A stretch of DNA of 64,000 nt from Streptomyces globosus (GCF_003325375.1 NZ_CP030862.1:6751501-6815500); one strand, 5' to 3'; numbered from the stretch's first letter, positions 26,661 through 35,575 are shown. The notes: generated from the sequence alone by a model not told the origin. Numbers and translations are program-made.

Positions 26661-27610
26661 CCGGGGCCGCGCCCGGAGTGCCCGATCAGGCGGCGGCCGA
26701 GTACCGGATCGAGGACCTGGCGCACCGCAGCGGGGCCACGGTGCGCACGATCCGGGCCTACCAGGACCGGGGCCTGCTGCCGAAGCCGGAGCGGCGCGGC
26801 CGGTCGAACGTCTACCGCGACGCGCACCTGGTGCGGCTGCGGCAGATTGCCGGCCTGCTGGACCGCGGCTACTCCCTGGCCTCCATCAAGGAGCTGCTCG
26901 AAGCGTGGGACGAGGGGCGCGGGCTCGGCGGGGTCCTGGGCCTCGTCGCCGAGGTGCAGGGACCGTGGACGGACGAGGAGGCGGGCCGGGTCAGCCGGGC
27001 CGAGCTGGGCGAGCGGTTCGGCGGAACTCGGGACGACGCGGCCGTCGCCGAGGCGTGCGACTTGGGCGTACTGGAGCGGATCCCCGGGTGTCCGGACGAG
27101 TTCCTGGTGCCCTCTCCGCAGGAGCTGGCGGTGGCCGCCGAGCTGTATGCGGCGGGAGTGCCTCTGCGGGCCATCGCGGAGCACCTGCGGGAGCTGCGCG
27201 GGCAGGTGGAGCACATCGCCTCGCGGTTCCTGGAGTTCACCACCGAGCACGTCTTCGCCCGCTACCTCGGGCAGGTGCCGCCGGCGGACGCGGACGCCGA
27301 GGAGGCCGCCGAGATGGTCCGCCGGCTGCGCCCGCTGGCGCAGCAGACGGTGGACGCCGAACTGGCCCGTGCGATGAGGCTGTTCGCGACCCGGCACCTC
27401 CGGCACCACCTCGGGGCAGCCGGGGGCGCACAGCCGCCCGGGACGGCGGCCGTCCCGCTGCCCGCCGAGACCGTGCGGGCAGTGCAGGAGCTCGTGGGCG
27501 CCGAGCATGTGGCGGAGTTCGTCCGCGCCGCGGCCGAGCGGGAACTGCAGGCCCGGCGGATGAACGACCTGGCACGCCGCGGAGCCGGTCGGGGGTCCGA
27601 CACGGCGTGA
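26657..27610 (+). CDS. MerR-family transcriptional regulator
   Basis: 317 residues. The MerR DNA-binding domain is at 16-85: YRIEDLAHRSGATVRTIRAYQDRGLLP and the wing GRSNVYRDAHLVRLRQI. The C-terminal part (about 90-317) is long and helical with acidic stretches and no Cys motif, so a metal sensor is unlikely; a lipid-like or hydrophobic effector would fit its operon with the hydrolase-SDR fusion. GTG 26657 overlaps the previous stop (GTGA). The stop codon at 27608 is itself the first base triplet of a DnaA-like 9-mer. Confidence 0.88.
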   Translation: MTGAAPGVPDQAAAEYRIEDLAHRSGATVRTIRAYQDRGLLPKPERRGRSNVYRDAHLVRLRQIAGLLDRGYSLASIKELLEAWDEGRGLGGVLGLVAEVQGPWTDEEAGRVSRAELGERFGGTRDDAAVAEACDLGVLERIPGCPDEFLVPSPQELAVAAELYAAGVPLRAIAEHLRELRGQVEHIASRFLEFTTEHVFARYLGQVPPADADAEEAAEMVRRLRPLAQQTVDAELARAMRLFATRHLRHHLGAAGGAQPPGTAAVPLPAETVRAVQELVGAEHVAEFVRAAAERELQARRMNDLARRGAGRGSDTA

Positions 27611-27716
27611 TCCACAGACTGCCGTGGTCCACAGGGCGGACCACTCGTTTACCGTCAAATCCCACCCAACCGGCTGTGGACAAGCGGGGTTTTCCTGTGG
27701 GCAAACCTGTGGACGA
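27608..27716. other. second DnaA-box-like cluster
   Basis: Four 9-mers with the TCCACA core in 109 bases: 27608-27616 (+, TGATCCACA), 27625-27633 (+, TGGTCCACA), 27675-27683 (-, TTGTCCACA, perfect) and 27708-27716 (-, TCGTCCACA). The pairs point toward each other. The gap between the convergent MerR and aquaporin genes holds no other feature. Confidence 0.6.
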
Positions 27717-27740
27717 AGCACCTTCCCGAGGGCTTGCGCG

Positions 27741-28496
27741 TCAGCTGGCGATCCCGGCCGCCCTGCCTGCCGCCGGCTCCGCCGCGCCGTCCGCCCGTAC
27801 GGCGGTACGCCTGCCGCGGCCTCCGTAGAGGAGCGCAGCGAGGGCCAGGCCCAGCGCTCCGCCGGCCAACTGCGCCGCCACGAAGCCGGGCAGCGACTGC
27901 GGGGCGATTCCCGTGAGGGAGTCGCTGAAGGCGCGCCCCACCGTGCCGGCGGGGTTGGCGAACGAGCCGGAGGAGGTGAACCAGATCGCGCACGCGAGGT
28001 ACGCCGCCACCGCTGCGGGAACGAGCCGCGGCCGCCCGGTGCGGTCCAGGCCCCAGATCACCAACACCAGTCCCGCGGTGGCGACGACCTCGCCGACGAG
28101 GAGGTGGCCGCCGCCGCGGACCTGGGTGGCGAAGGCACCGGGCACCCGGCCGAACATCGTCTCGGCGAGGACGGCCCCGGCGACGGCCCCCGCGGTCTGC
28201 GCGGCGGCGTAGGCGAGCGCCTCCCGGCCCGGCAGACCGGCGCCGCCGCGGCGGCGCGCCCACCACGAGGCGAGGGTGACGACGGGGTTGAGGTGCGCCC
28301 CGGAGATCGGCGCGAAGAGGGTGACGGCCAGGCCGAGGCCGATGGCCGAGGCGAGTGAGTTGACGGCCAGGGCGACACCGGTGTCGCTGCTGAGGGCCGC
28401 CGCCTGGATGCCGGATCCGACGACCACCGCGAGGAGGCCCGCGGCGCCCGCGAACTCGGCGGCCGCGCGGCGCGGCAGGGACGCGTGGATGGTCAT
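27741..28496 (-). CDS. aquaporin/glycerol facilitator-family channel
   Basis: 251 residues, six membrane spans. The two half-helix motifs are HLNPVVTLASWW (NPV instead of NPA) and FANPAGTVGRAF (NPA), each after three spans. The NPV variant and the hydrophobic replacements around it suggest a pore for small uncharged solutes other than water alone. ATG 28496 follows GGGGGAGGA. It is monocistronic, divergent from kptA; no arsenic genes lie beside it in this window. Confidence 0.88.
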   Translation of the reverse strand: MTIHASLPRRAAAEFAGAAGLLAVVVGSGIQAAALSSDTGVALAVNSLASAIGLGLAVTLFAPISGAHLNPVVTLASWWARRRGGAGLPGREALAYAAAQTAGAVAGAVLAETMFGRVPGAFATQVRGGGHLLVGEVVATAGLVLVIWGLDRTGRPRLVPAAVAAYLACAIWFTSSGSFANPAGTVGRAFSDSLTGIAPQSLPGFVAAQLAGGALGLALAALLYGGRGRRTAVRADGAAEPAAGRAAGIAS

Positions 28497-28629
28497 GGGT
28501 CCTCCCCCGGAGCAGGCAAACAATGGAAAATATATTCCGCATAACGGAACGCATCTACCCTGGGTGCCTCTCGGCCGGAGCGGCCGAAATACGGTGCGGA
28601 AGCCGGCCACGCCCCGGCAAGCTGGGCAC

Positions 28630-29178
28630 ATGGACGACAGACGCACCGTGAAGGTGTCCAAATACATGTCGAAGCACCTGCGCCACCAGCCCGAGCGCAT
28701 CGGACTGCACCTCGACCCGCAGGGCTGGGCCGAGATCGGCGACCTCCTGGCCGCGGCCGCCGCCCACGGCTTCCCCGTCACACGAGCCGAACTCGACCAT
28801 GTCGTCGCCGCCAACGACAAGCAGCGCTTCGCCGTCGACGGGACCCGCATCCGCGCCAACCAGGGCCACACTGTGCCCGTGGACCTGGCCCTCCCGGAGG
28901 CCGAGCCTCCGGCGCACCTCTACCACGGCACCGTCGCCGCGGCGCTGGACGCCATCCGCGCCGAGGGCCTGCGCCCGATGGCCCGCCACCACGTCCACCT
29001 GTCCCCCGACCGGGAGACCGCCACCCGCGTCGGGGCACGCCGCGGCCGCCCGGTCGTCATCGGCGTCGACGCGGCAGCGATGCGGGCCGCCGGACACGTC
29101 TTCCGGATCAGCGCCAACGGCGTCTGGCTCGTGGACGCGGTACCGCCGCGGTTCCTCCGCCTGCCGGGGCCGCACTGA
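28630..29178 (+). CDS. kptA: RNA 2'-phosphotransferase (Tpt1/KptA family)
   Basis: 182 residues. The family transfers an internal RNA 2'-phosphate to NAD+, releasing ADP-ribose cyclic phosphate; in fungi it completes tRNA splicing, whereas in bacteria the natural substrate is not established. Signature residues visible: SKHLRHQP (Arg-His), RIRANQGHT (Arg), YHGT (His) and HVHLSPD, the set of the Arg-His-Arg-Arg active site apart from the last Arg, probably in GARRGRP. ATG 28630 is chosen because the N-terminal VSKYMSKHLR is the family start. No RNA ligase gene is adjacent. Confidence 0.92.
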   Translation: MDDRRTVKVSKYMSKHLRHQPERIGLHLDPQGWAEIGDLLAAAAAHGFPVTRAELDHVVAANDKQRFAVDGTRIRANQGHTVPVDLALPEAEPPAHLYHGTVAAALDAIRAEGLRPMARHHVHLSPDRETATRVGARRGRPVVIGVDAAAMRAAGHVFRISANGVWLVDAVPPRFLRLPGPH

Positions 29179-29245
29179 ATTTCCCGGCAGACTGTCAGAT
29201 CATCCCCCTAACCTGTTCCCCATTCCGGGATCCGTGAGGGGGGGG

Positions 29246-29287
29246 CACCTCGCGATCACCGAACCACCCATGCACCAACGCGAGGTG
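29246..29287 (+). promoter_or_regulatory. leader hairpin covering the hsp90-like ribosome binding site
   Basis: CACCTCGCG (29246-29254) is complementary to CGCGAGGTG (29279-29287). The right arm contains GAGGTG of the ribosome site for the ATG at 29295. Folding would hide the site, so the hairpin could act as a translational switch. Confidence 0.45.
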
Positions 29288-29294
29288 ACTTTCC

Positions 29295-31157
29295 ATGACA
29301 TCTGCATCCGCTGCCGCGCTCCCCGCCGACCCCGGGGCCAACACCTTCCAGGTGGACCTGCGCGGCCTCGTCGACCTGCTCTCCCACCACCTCTACTCCA
29401 GCCCGCGCGTCTACGTCCGCGAGCTCCTGCAGAACGCGGTCGACGCCGTCACCGCCCGGCACGCAGTGGACCCGCAGGCCGCGATCCGCATCCGCCTCGC
29501 CGCCTCCGGGGGACGCGTCACCATCGAGGACAGCGGCATCGGCCTGACCGCCGACGAGGCGCACTCCCTCCTCGCCACCATCGGCCGCAGCTCCAAGCGC
29601 GGCGGCGAACACGGCCTGGAGAACGCCCGCCGCGAGTTCCTCGGCCAGTTCGGCATCGGCCTGCTCGCCTGCTTCGTCGTCGCCCGCCGGATCCGCGTCA
29701 CCACCCGCTCCGCCCGCGACCCGCAGGCCGCCCCCGTCGAATGGCTCGCCGCCGACGACGGCACCTACACCGTCCGCGAACTGCCCCACGACGCCCGCCG
29801 CGAGCCCGGCACCACCGTCGAGCTGGAGGCCCGCCCCGGCGCCGGGGAATGGATGGCGCCCGCCAAGGTCGAACAGCTGGCCCGCGACTACGGCTCCCTC
29901 CTGCCCTACGACATCACCTTCGACGACGGCACGGGCGGCGAGCCGCGGCCGGTCACCGACCGGCCCGCCGTCTGGGACCGCCCCTTCCCCACACCGGCCG
30001 CCCGCCGCGTCGCGCTCGCCGGCCACTGCTCCGGACTCTTCGGGTTCACCCCGCTCGACAGCATCGATCTCGACCTGCCGCTCGCCGGAGTCCGCGGCGT
30101 CGCGTACGTCCTGCCCGAGCCGACCAGCCCGGCCCACCGCTCCGGCCACCGCGTCCACCTCAAGGGCATGCTCCTCACGGACCGGGCCGACAACCTGCTG
30201 CCCGACTGGGCGTTCTTCGTACGCGCCGTCCTGGACACCGACACCCTCCGGCCGACCGCGTCCCGTGAGAACCTGTACGACGACGAGACCCTGGCCGCCG
30301 TCCGCGAGGCCCTCGGCGCCCGCATCCGCGCCTGGCTCGCCGAGCTTGCCGCGAGCGACCCGGAGCGCCTGGCCGCGTTCCTGGCCGTCCACCACCTCGG
30401 GGTGAAGTCCCTCGCCCGGCACGACCCCGAGCTCCTCGGCCTGATGCTGCCCTGGCTGCCGTTCGAGACCAGCGACGGATCGATGAGCCTCCAGGAGTTC
30501 ACGGCCGCCCACCCCGAGATCCACTTCACCCGGTCCGTCGAGGAGTTCCGCCAGATCGCCCCGATCGCAGCCGCCCACGGGCTCGGCGTCGTCAATGCCG
30601 GATACACCTACGACGCAGACCTGCTCGCCCTGCTGCCTGCCGTACGGCCGGAGCTCAAGGTCGCCGAGCTCGACGCCGGAGCCGTCACCGAGCGGCTGGA
30701 CCCCGTCCCGACCGCGGCCGAACTGGCCCTCGCCCCGTTCCTGTCCACCGCCCGCACCCGCCTCCAGGCACAGGGCTGCGACGTGGTGCTGCGCGCGTTC
30801 CAGCCCGTCTCCGTCCCCGCGCTGTACCTCGACGACCGGCAGGCCCGCCAGGAGCGCGACCGCACCGCCGCCCTCGACAGCGCCGACTCCCTGTGGACCG
30901 GCATCCTCGGCGCGCTGCGCGGGTCGGCGCCGCGGGCCCGCCTCGTCCTCAACCACAACAACCCGCTCATCCGGCGCATCGCCTCCCTGCCCGATGAAGG
31001 CCTCACCGGCACCGCCGTCGAATCCCTGTACGGGCAGGCGCTGTTGATGTCCCAGCGGCCGCTGCGCGCGGCCGACACCGCCCTGCTCAACCGGGCCTTC
31101 CTCGGGCTCCTGGAATGGGCCACCCACCCCGCCGACGCCCTGGAGGACCCGCAGTGA
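29295..31157 (+). CDS. Hsp90-family (HtpG-like) chaperone
   Basis: 620 residues, ATP-dependent dimeric chaperone family. The GHKL ATP-binding domain is complete: YVRELLQNAVDAV (Glu and Asn), IEDSGIGLT and GQFGIGLLACFV. A middle domain with TSRENLYDDETL follows at about 300-320. The C-terminal part (about 420-620) diverges from HtpG and is shorter, so dimerisation may differ. ATG 29295 follows GAGGTGA. The stop overlaps the start of the next gene (GTGA at 31154), so chaperone and repeat protein are made together. Confidence 0.92.
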   Translation: MTSASAAALPADPGANTFQVDLRGLVDLLSHHLYSSPRVYVRELLQNAVDAVTARHAVDPQAAIRIRLAASGGRVTIEDSGIGLTADEAHSLLATIGRSSKRGGEHGLENARREFLGQFGIGLLACFVVARRIRVTTRSARDPQAAPVEWLAADDGTYTVRELPHDARREPGTTVELEARPGAGEWMAPAKVEQLARDYGSLLPYDITFDDGTGGEPRPVTDRPAVWDRPFPTPAARRVALAGHCSGLFGFTPLDSIDLDLPLAGVRGVAYVLPEPTSPAHRSGHRVHLKGMLLTDRADNLLPDWAFFVRAVLDTDTLRPTASRENLYDDETLAAVREALGARIRAWLAELAASDPERLAAFLAVHHLGVKSLARHDPELLGLMLPWLPFETSDGSMSLQEFTAAHPEIHFTRSVEEFRQIAPIAAAHGLGVVNAGYTYDADLLALLPAVRPELKVAELDAGAVTERLDPVPTAAELALAPFLSTARTRLQAQGCDVVLRAFQPVSVPALYLDDRQARQERDRTAALDSADSLWTGILGALRGSAPRARLVLNHNNPLIRRIASLPDEGLTGTAVESLYGQALLMSQRPLRAADTALLNRAFLGLLEWATHPADALEDPQ

Positions 31158-34100
31158 CCACGATGACGCCCGACGAGGTCCGGCAGGCCCTCCAGGAGAA
31201 CCGCAGCGCCCCCAACGGGTCCGCCCGCAACGCCCACGCCGAGGCCCTGGCCGGCGCGGCCGAGGCCACCGGCGACAAGGCGCTGTTCCGCGAGGCGCTG
31301 GACAACCTGATCACCTCCTACCTGCACAGCGCCGAGTCCTCGAAGATGCTCGTCCCCTTCGCCCGGCTGCTCCAGGAGTACGACCAGGACCCCGGCTCCT
31401 TCGGCCGGTGGGACGTCCACACGCTGTTCTGGCAGTTCAAGTGGATCGGGACGGCCATCGGCGACTCCCCCGAAATCCCCCTGGACTCCGCCCGCGGCTG
31501 GCTGGAGGAGATGGAGCGCCGCTACCGGCTCGCCGGCTACAGCGAGCGCCCCGTCCGCGAGGCCGAGATGTGGCTCGCCGACGCCACCGGAGACGACGAG
31601 CGCGCCGACCGGGCGATGCGCGCCTGGCTCGCCGCCGAGCGGGACGCCATGAGCGACTGCCACGCCTGCGAGCTCAACAGCCAGGGCCAGTACGCCGCCC
31701 TGCGCGGCGACGACGCCCGCGCCCTGGAGCTGTGGCAGCCGGTGCTCACGGGCGGCCTGACCTGCGCGGAGGAGCCGCACCGGGTGCTGGCCGCCTCCCT
31801 GCTGCCGCTGCTGCGGCTCGGCCGCCTCGACGAGGCCCGCCGCAACCACATCCGCGGCTACCGGCTGGCGCGCGGCAACGAGAGCCTCCTGCCGTCGGTC
31901 GGCCGGCACATCGAGTTCTGCGCCCTCAGCGGCAACGAGTCCCGCGGCCTGGAGATCCTGGCCGAGCACGCCGGACACCTGGGCGCCCTCGCCAACGCCG
32001 ACGACCAGCTCGACTTCCACGGCGGCGTGCTCGTTCTGCTGCGCCGGCTGGAGGAACTGGGACACGGCAGCAGCCCGGCCGTCCCCTACGCGGACGGCCC
32101 CCGCACAGTCTCCGCCCTGTACGCGCACCTCCACGCGAGTGCCCTCGACATCGCCCGCCGCTTCGACGCCCGCAACCGCAGCCCCCGCACCTCGGAGCGC
32201 TTCCTGGCCCGGGTCGGCCGGCAGCCGCTCGTGGGCGTACTGCCGCTGGGCGTCCGCAGCGCGCCGCTCCCGCAGACCGAAGTCGAGCCCCCGTCCGCGG
32301 TGCCGTCCCGGCGGGCCGCCGAAGCGGCGGACGCGGCCGCACCGGCGGAGGGCTTCGCCGAGCTGGTGGAGCGGGCGCGCACGGCACGCGACCAGGGCCA
32401 CCCCGCAGCGGACGCGCTCTGGGCCGAGGCCGCTGCGCGGGCCGCGGCGCTGCCCGAAAGCGCCGTGGACCCGCTGACCGCAGCCGACCTTGCCGACAGC
32501 CGCGCACTCGCCGCCGCCCGCGCGGGCGCCCCGGAGGCGGCGGACCTGCTCGCGGCGGCCCGCGACGGCTACCGGACCCTCGGACAGGCGCAGCGCGCGG
32601 CACTGGCGGAACTGCGGCTGGCCAGCGCTGCCGCGCAGGACGGGGCTGCCCCCGAGCGGATCCGCGCCCTGCTCGCGGCGGGGGCCGAGGCCGCCGAGGC
32701 GCTGGAGGCCGGCGAGCCGCTGCGCGGCCGCCGGATCGCCCTGGCGGAACTGGCCGCACTCCGGCTGGAGCCCTACCTTCGGTCCCTGGAGTCCCACGGC
32801 GGTGACGGCCCGCCGGAGGACCACGGGCACGGCGCCGAGGTTGCCGCGGAGCAGGCCGCCCGGCTCACGGCCTTCGCCGCCGCCCACCGCGGGTCGCTGC
32901 CCGACCTCGCCGCGGAGGCGGAGGAGATGCTGGGCCGCATCGCCCTGTCGCAGGGAGATCCCGAGGGCGCCGCACCGCTGCTCGACGCGGCCGCCGCGCG
33001 GGCGGCGGCCGCGGGCCGCCCCTGGCTGGCAGTCGACCCGCTCACGCTGCTCGCCGGTGTGCTGATGGCGCTGGGCCGCCCGGAGGAGGCCGAGCAGGCG
33101 GCGCGTACCGGCCTGGAGCACGCGGCGGAGGTGACCGACGCCGAAGCACAGGGCGCGGTCCGCCTCACGCTCGCGGACATCCTGCTGCGCAGGGGCGACG
33201 CGGCCTCGGAGGCGGCGGAGCACGCACTGGCTGCGGCGCACTGGTTCGACCAGGCCGGACTGGTCTCCGGCGGTGGGGCGCAGGCCCGGTTCACCCTGGC
33301 CCGGGCCCACGCGGTGCAGGGGCACCACGTCGATGCGGCGGAGGTCCTGCGGTCGGCGCTCCCCGACCTCCTGGAGCACGGGGAAGGGCAGGCGGTGGGG
33401 GCCCGCGAGTTCCTGGGCGACCTGCTGGCGGAACTGAACGAGCCGCAGGAGGCAGCGGAGCAGTACCTCCTCGCGGCGGAAACGGCCGAGCACTGGGAGG
33501 ACCAGCGGCCCCACGCACACCTGGCGCACTCTGCCGCCGACCAGCTGGCCCGGACGGGCCTGCCGGAGGAGGCGGCGGCCGCCTGGGAACGCGCCCTGGA
33601 GCTGTACCGGCGAGCGGGCGGCGAGCCTGTCTCGGAGGCGCGGATCCTGCGGTCGCTGGCCTGGCAGGCCCTGCGGGAGGAGGTCACCGCTCCCGCGGCG
33701 GCGCACGCCCGGTCCCGGATGGACCAGGCCGCCGACGTGCTGCACGCGGCGCTGGCCGGCGCGCCGGAGGACCCCCACCTGCTGGCCGAGCTGGCCCAGA
33801 CCTGGTACCAGCTGGCCCAGCTGGCCGACCGACAGGTGGTCAGGTCCGAGGAGTTGACCGAGGAGTACGGCGCCGACGGCGAGGAGGACGGCAGCGGCGG
33901 GCCGCGGCCGGCCGGCCTCCTGGACGCGCAGGAGACCGAGGCACTCAGGCGCGAGGAAGTCGACCTGTGCCGGCGCGCTGCCGCGGTCTACCGGCAGCTG
34001 GGGCCGGACCACCTCGCCGACCGCCTGCAGTGCGAGCAGTACGCCGCCTGGACCGAGCAGGAGCTCGGCCGGGAGGAGGCGGGCGCGGCGCGGATCGCCG

Positions 34101-34195
34101 CGCTCGTCGAGGAGTTCAAGGCCCTTCCCGAGGGGCTCGTCGGCGACCTCCTGGAGCGCGCGGAGTACACGCTCGCCCAGCTGTCCCAGGGCTGA
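31154..34195 (+). CDS. large TPR-like helical repeat protein coupled to the Hsp90-like chaperone
   Basis: 1013 residues, no signal peptide or membrane span. It is Ala/Leu/Glu-rich throughout and breaks into helix-turn-helix repeats typical of tetratricopeptide proteins, most clearly at 470-560, 640-720 and 730-860 (for example EEAAAAWERALELYRRAGG). The N-terminal 330 residues contain a conserved-looking helical region with CHACELNSQGQYAALRGDD. TPR proteins are classical Hsp90 co-chaperones, so the 4-base GTGA overlap suggests a chaperone-adaptor pair. The family of the N-terminal region is unknown to me. An 11-bp terminator follows. Confidence 0.85.
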   Translation: MTTMTPDEVRQALQENRSAPNGSARNAHAEALAGAAEATGDKALFREALDNLITSYLHSAESSKMLVPFARLLQEYDQDPGSFGRWDVHTLFWQFKWIGTAIGDSPEIPLDSARGWLEEMERRYRLAGYSERPVREAEMWLADATGDDERADRAMRAWLAAERDAMSDCHACELNSQGQYAALRGDDARALELWQPVLTGGLTCAEEPHRVLAASLLPLLRLGRLDEARRNHIRGYRLARGNESLLPSVGRHIEFCALSGNESRGLEILAEHAGHLGALANADDQLDFHGGVLVLLRRLEELGHGSSPAVPYADGPRTVSALYAHLHASALDIARRFDARNRSPRTSERFLARVGRQPLVGVLPLGVRSAPLPQTEVEPPSAVPSRRAAEAADAAAPAEGFAELVERARTARDQGHPAADALWAEAAARAAALPESAVDPLTAADLADSRALAAARAGAPEAADLLAAARDGYRTLGQAQRAALAELRLASAAAQDGAAPERIRALLAAGAEAAEALEAGEPLRGRRIALAELAALRLEPYLRSLESHGGDGPPEDHGHGAEVAAEQAARLTAFAAAHRGSLPDLAAEAEEMLGRIALSQGDPEGAAPLLDAAAARAAAAGRPWLAVDPLTLLAGVLMALGRPEEAEQAARTGLEHAAEVTDAEAQGAVRLTLADILLRRGDAASEAAEHALAAAHWFDQAGLVSGGGAQARFTLARAHAVQGHHVDAAEVLRSALPDLLEHGEGQAVGAREFLGDLLAELNEPQEAAEQYLLAAETAEHWEDQRPHAHLAHSAADQLARTGLPEEAAAAWERALELYRRAGGEPVSEARILRSLAWQALREEVTAPAAAHARSRMDQAADVLHAALAGAPEDPHLLAELAQTWYQLAQLADRQVVRSEELTEEYGADGEEDGSGGPRPAGLLDAQETEALRREEVDLCRRAAAVYRQLGPDHLADRLQCEQYAAWTEQELGREEAGAARIAALVEEFKALPEGLVGDLLERAEYTLAQLSQG

Positions 34196-34198
34196 CCC

Positions 34199-34226
34199 GG
34201 TCCCCGCCGTCCTGCCGGCGGGGACC
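34199..34226. terminator. bidirectional terminator
   Basis: GGTCCCCGCCG (34199-34209) and CGGCGGGGACC (34216-34226) form an 11-bp stem with a 6-base loop between convergent genes; the leftward gene's stop codon begins at 34227. Confidence 0.8.
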
Positions 34227-35123
34227 TCAGCGGGCCAGCTGGGCCAGGCCCTCCGTGGCGATCTCCTCGAAGACGCGCTCGTCCGAGGCGAAGTCGGAGT
34301 CGGGGATCGGCGCGTGGATCACCAGCTCCGTGAACCCGAGCTCCTGGTGGCGGCCCGCGAAGTCGACGAAGGCGTCCACGGACCGCAGCAGGGTGTTGCG
34401 CTCCGGCGTGAAGCCGGTCAGCAGGATCCGCTCGATCGAGGAGGTGTCCCGGCCGGCCTCGGCAAGCGCCTTGTCGAGGCGGCTCGACTGGCCCCGCAGT
34501 GCCTCCAGCGACTGCTCGGGGGTGCCGTCCTCGTACAGCTTCGGGTCGCCGGTGGTCACCCAGGCCTGGCCGTGGGCGGCGGCGAGCTTCAGACCGCGGG
34601 GGCCGGTCGCGGCGACCGCGAACGGAAGACGGGGCCGCTGCACGCAGCCGGGGATGTTGCGCGCCTCGTCGGCGGAGTAGTACGCGCCCCGCGCGCTCAC
34701 TGCCGGTTCCGTCAGCAGCCGGTCCAGCAGGGAAAGGAACTCGGCGAAACGGTCCGCGCGCTCTCGCGGAGTCCACAGGCCCTGCCCCAGCACGGTCGCG
34801 TCGAACCCGCTGGTCCCCGCCCCGATGCCGAGCGTCACCCGCCCGCCGGAGATGTCGTCCAGCGTCATGAGCTCCTTGGCAAGGGTCACCGGATGCCGGA
34901 AGTTCGGCGACGTCACGAGCGTACCCAAGCGCATACTCCGCGTTACTGACGCTGCCGCCGTCAGCGTCGGGATCGCCCCGAACCACGGACCGTCCCGGAA
35001 CGACCGCCACGACAGGTGGTCGTACGTGTACGCGGCGTGGAAGCCGAGGTCTTCGGCCCGCCGCCAGATCTTCTGCCCTTCGGCCCATCGGTGGATGGGG
35101 AGGATCACCGTGCTCAGACGCAT
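34227..35123 (-). CDS. LLM-class F420-dependent oxidoreductase
   Basis: 298 residues, luciferase-like TIM-barrel flavin/F420 enzyme. Landmarks: MRLSTVILPIHRWAEG at the N-terminus, AAYTYDHLSW, LGTLVTSPNFRHPVTLAKELMTLDDISGGR and GIGAGTSGFD, the conserved Gly-rich cofactor region. Substrate unknown. ATG 35123 is chosen over one 66 bases upstream because homologous N-termini, including the two truncated copies to the right, begin MRLSTVILP or MSLRLSTVILP. It is the intact member of a set with fragments at 37585 and 39856. Confidence 0.9.
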   Translation of the reverse strand: MRLSTVILPIHRWAEGQKIWRRAEDLGFHAAYTYDHLSWRSFRDGPWFGAIPTLTAAASVTRSMRLGTLVTSPNFRHPVTLAKELMTLDDISGGRVTLGIGAGTSGFDATVLGQGLWTPRERADRFAEFLSLLDRLLTEPAVSARGAYYSADEARNIPGCVQRPRLPFAVAATGPRGLKLAAAHGQAWVTTGDPKLYEDGTPEQSLEALRGQSSRLDKALAEAGRDTSSIERILLTGFTPERNTLLRSVDAFVDFAGRHQELGFTELVIHAPIPDSDFASDERVFEEIATEGLAQLAR

Positions 35124-35224
35124 GACCTCGACGATACGCGGGCCTCCCGCTGTCACGGATATGCCGACGGAGCAGATTCGGGAAGCCACACTGACGTCGC
35201 GATGCGGGCCGCTACCGTGGCGTC

Positions 35225-35575
35225 ATGGGCACGCTGGACAGGGTCGAGCTTGAGGCCATGATCGAAGAGGCGACTGTCGACGCCTACACCGAGGACGAGC
35301 AGCTGACCGGTCCGTTCACCATGCTTGAGGAGTACCTCGACCTGCCCTTCACTGGCGCGGTTCTCGGCGTCGAGGTGACGGTGCACGGTGTCGACCTCAC
35401 GCCGGACGGGAGGATTGTCGCGTTGTGCTCTCACGGTCGCGTCCGGCAGTCGATCGGGATCCTGGATCTGCAGTTGCCCAGCCCGGCGCCCGAGGGGGCG
35501 AATGGGGTCTCCCCTGCTCGAGCGGAGCCGAGAGCTCGGGGAAGGATCGAGGCGTACCGTCACTGGGCCGGTTGA
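35225..35575 (+). CDS. small conserved protein with an in-frame palindromic insert
   Basis: 116 residues. It resembles a short actinobacterial family (sometimes labelled calcium-binding) with TVDAYTEDEQLTGPFTMLEEYLDLPF, TGAVLGVEVTVHGVDLTPDGRIVALC and a C-terminal IEAYRHWAG. Between PEGA and the final IEAYRHW I would expect only one or two residues; here about fifteen (NGVSPARAEPRARGR) are encoded by a palindromic repeat at 35504-35545. The TACCGT box at 35213-35218 ends 6 bases before the ATG, suggesting leaderless expression. Function unknown. Confidence 0.75.
   Translation: MGTLDRVELEAMIEEATVDAYTEDEQLTGPFTMLEEYLDLPFTGAVLGVEVTVHGVDLTPDGRIVALCSHGRVRQSIGILDLQLPSPAPEGANGVSPARAEPRARGRIEAYRHWAG
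35504..35545. repeat. Streptomyces-type intergenic palindromic repeat inside a gene
   Basis: The core reads CCCCTGCTCGAGCGGAGCCG followed by AGAGCTCGGGG, an imperfect palindrome of a kind I know as a dispersed repeat between Streptomyces genes. Here it lies in the coding sequence of the gene at 35225 and keeps its frame. Confidence 0.6.
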
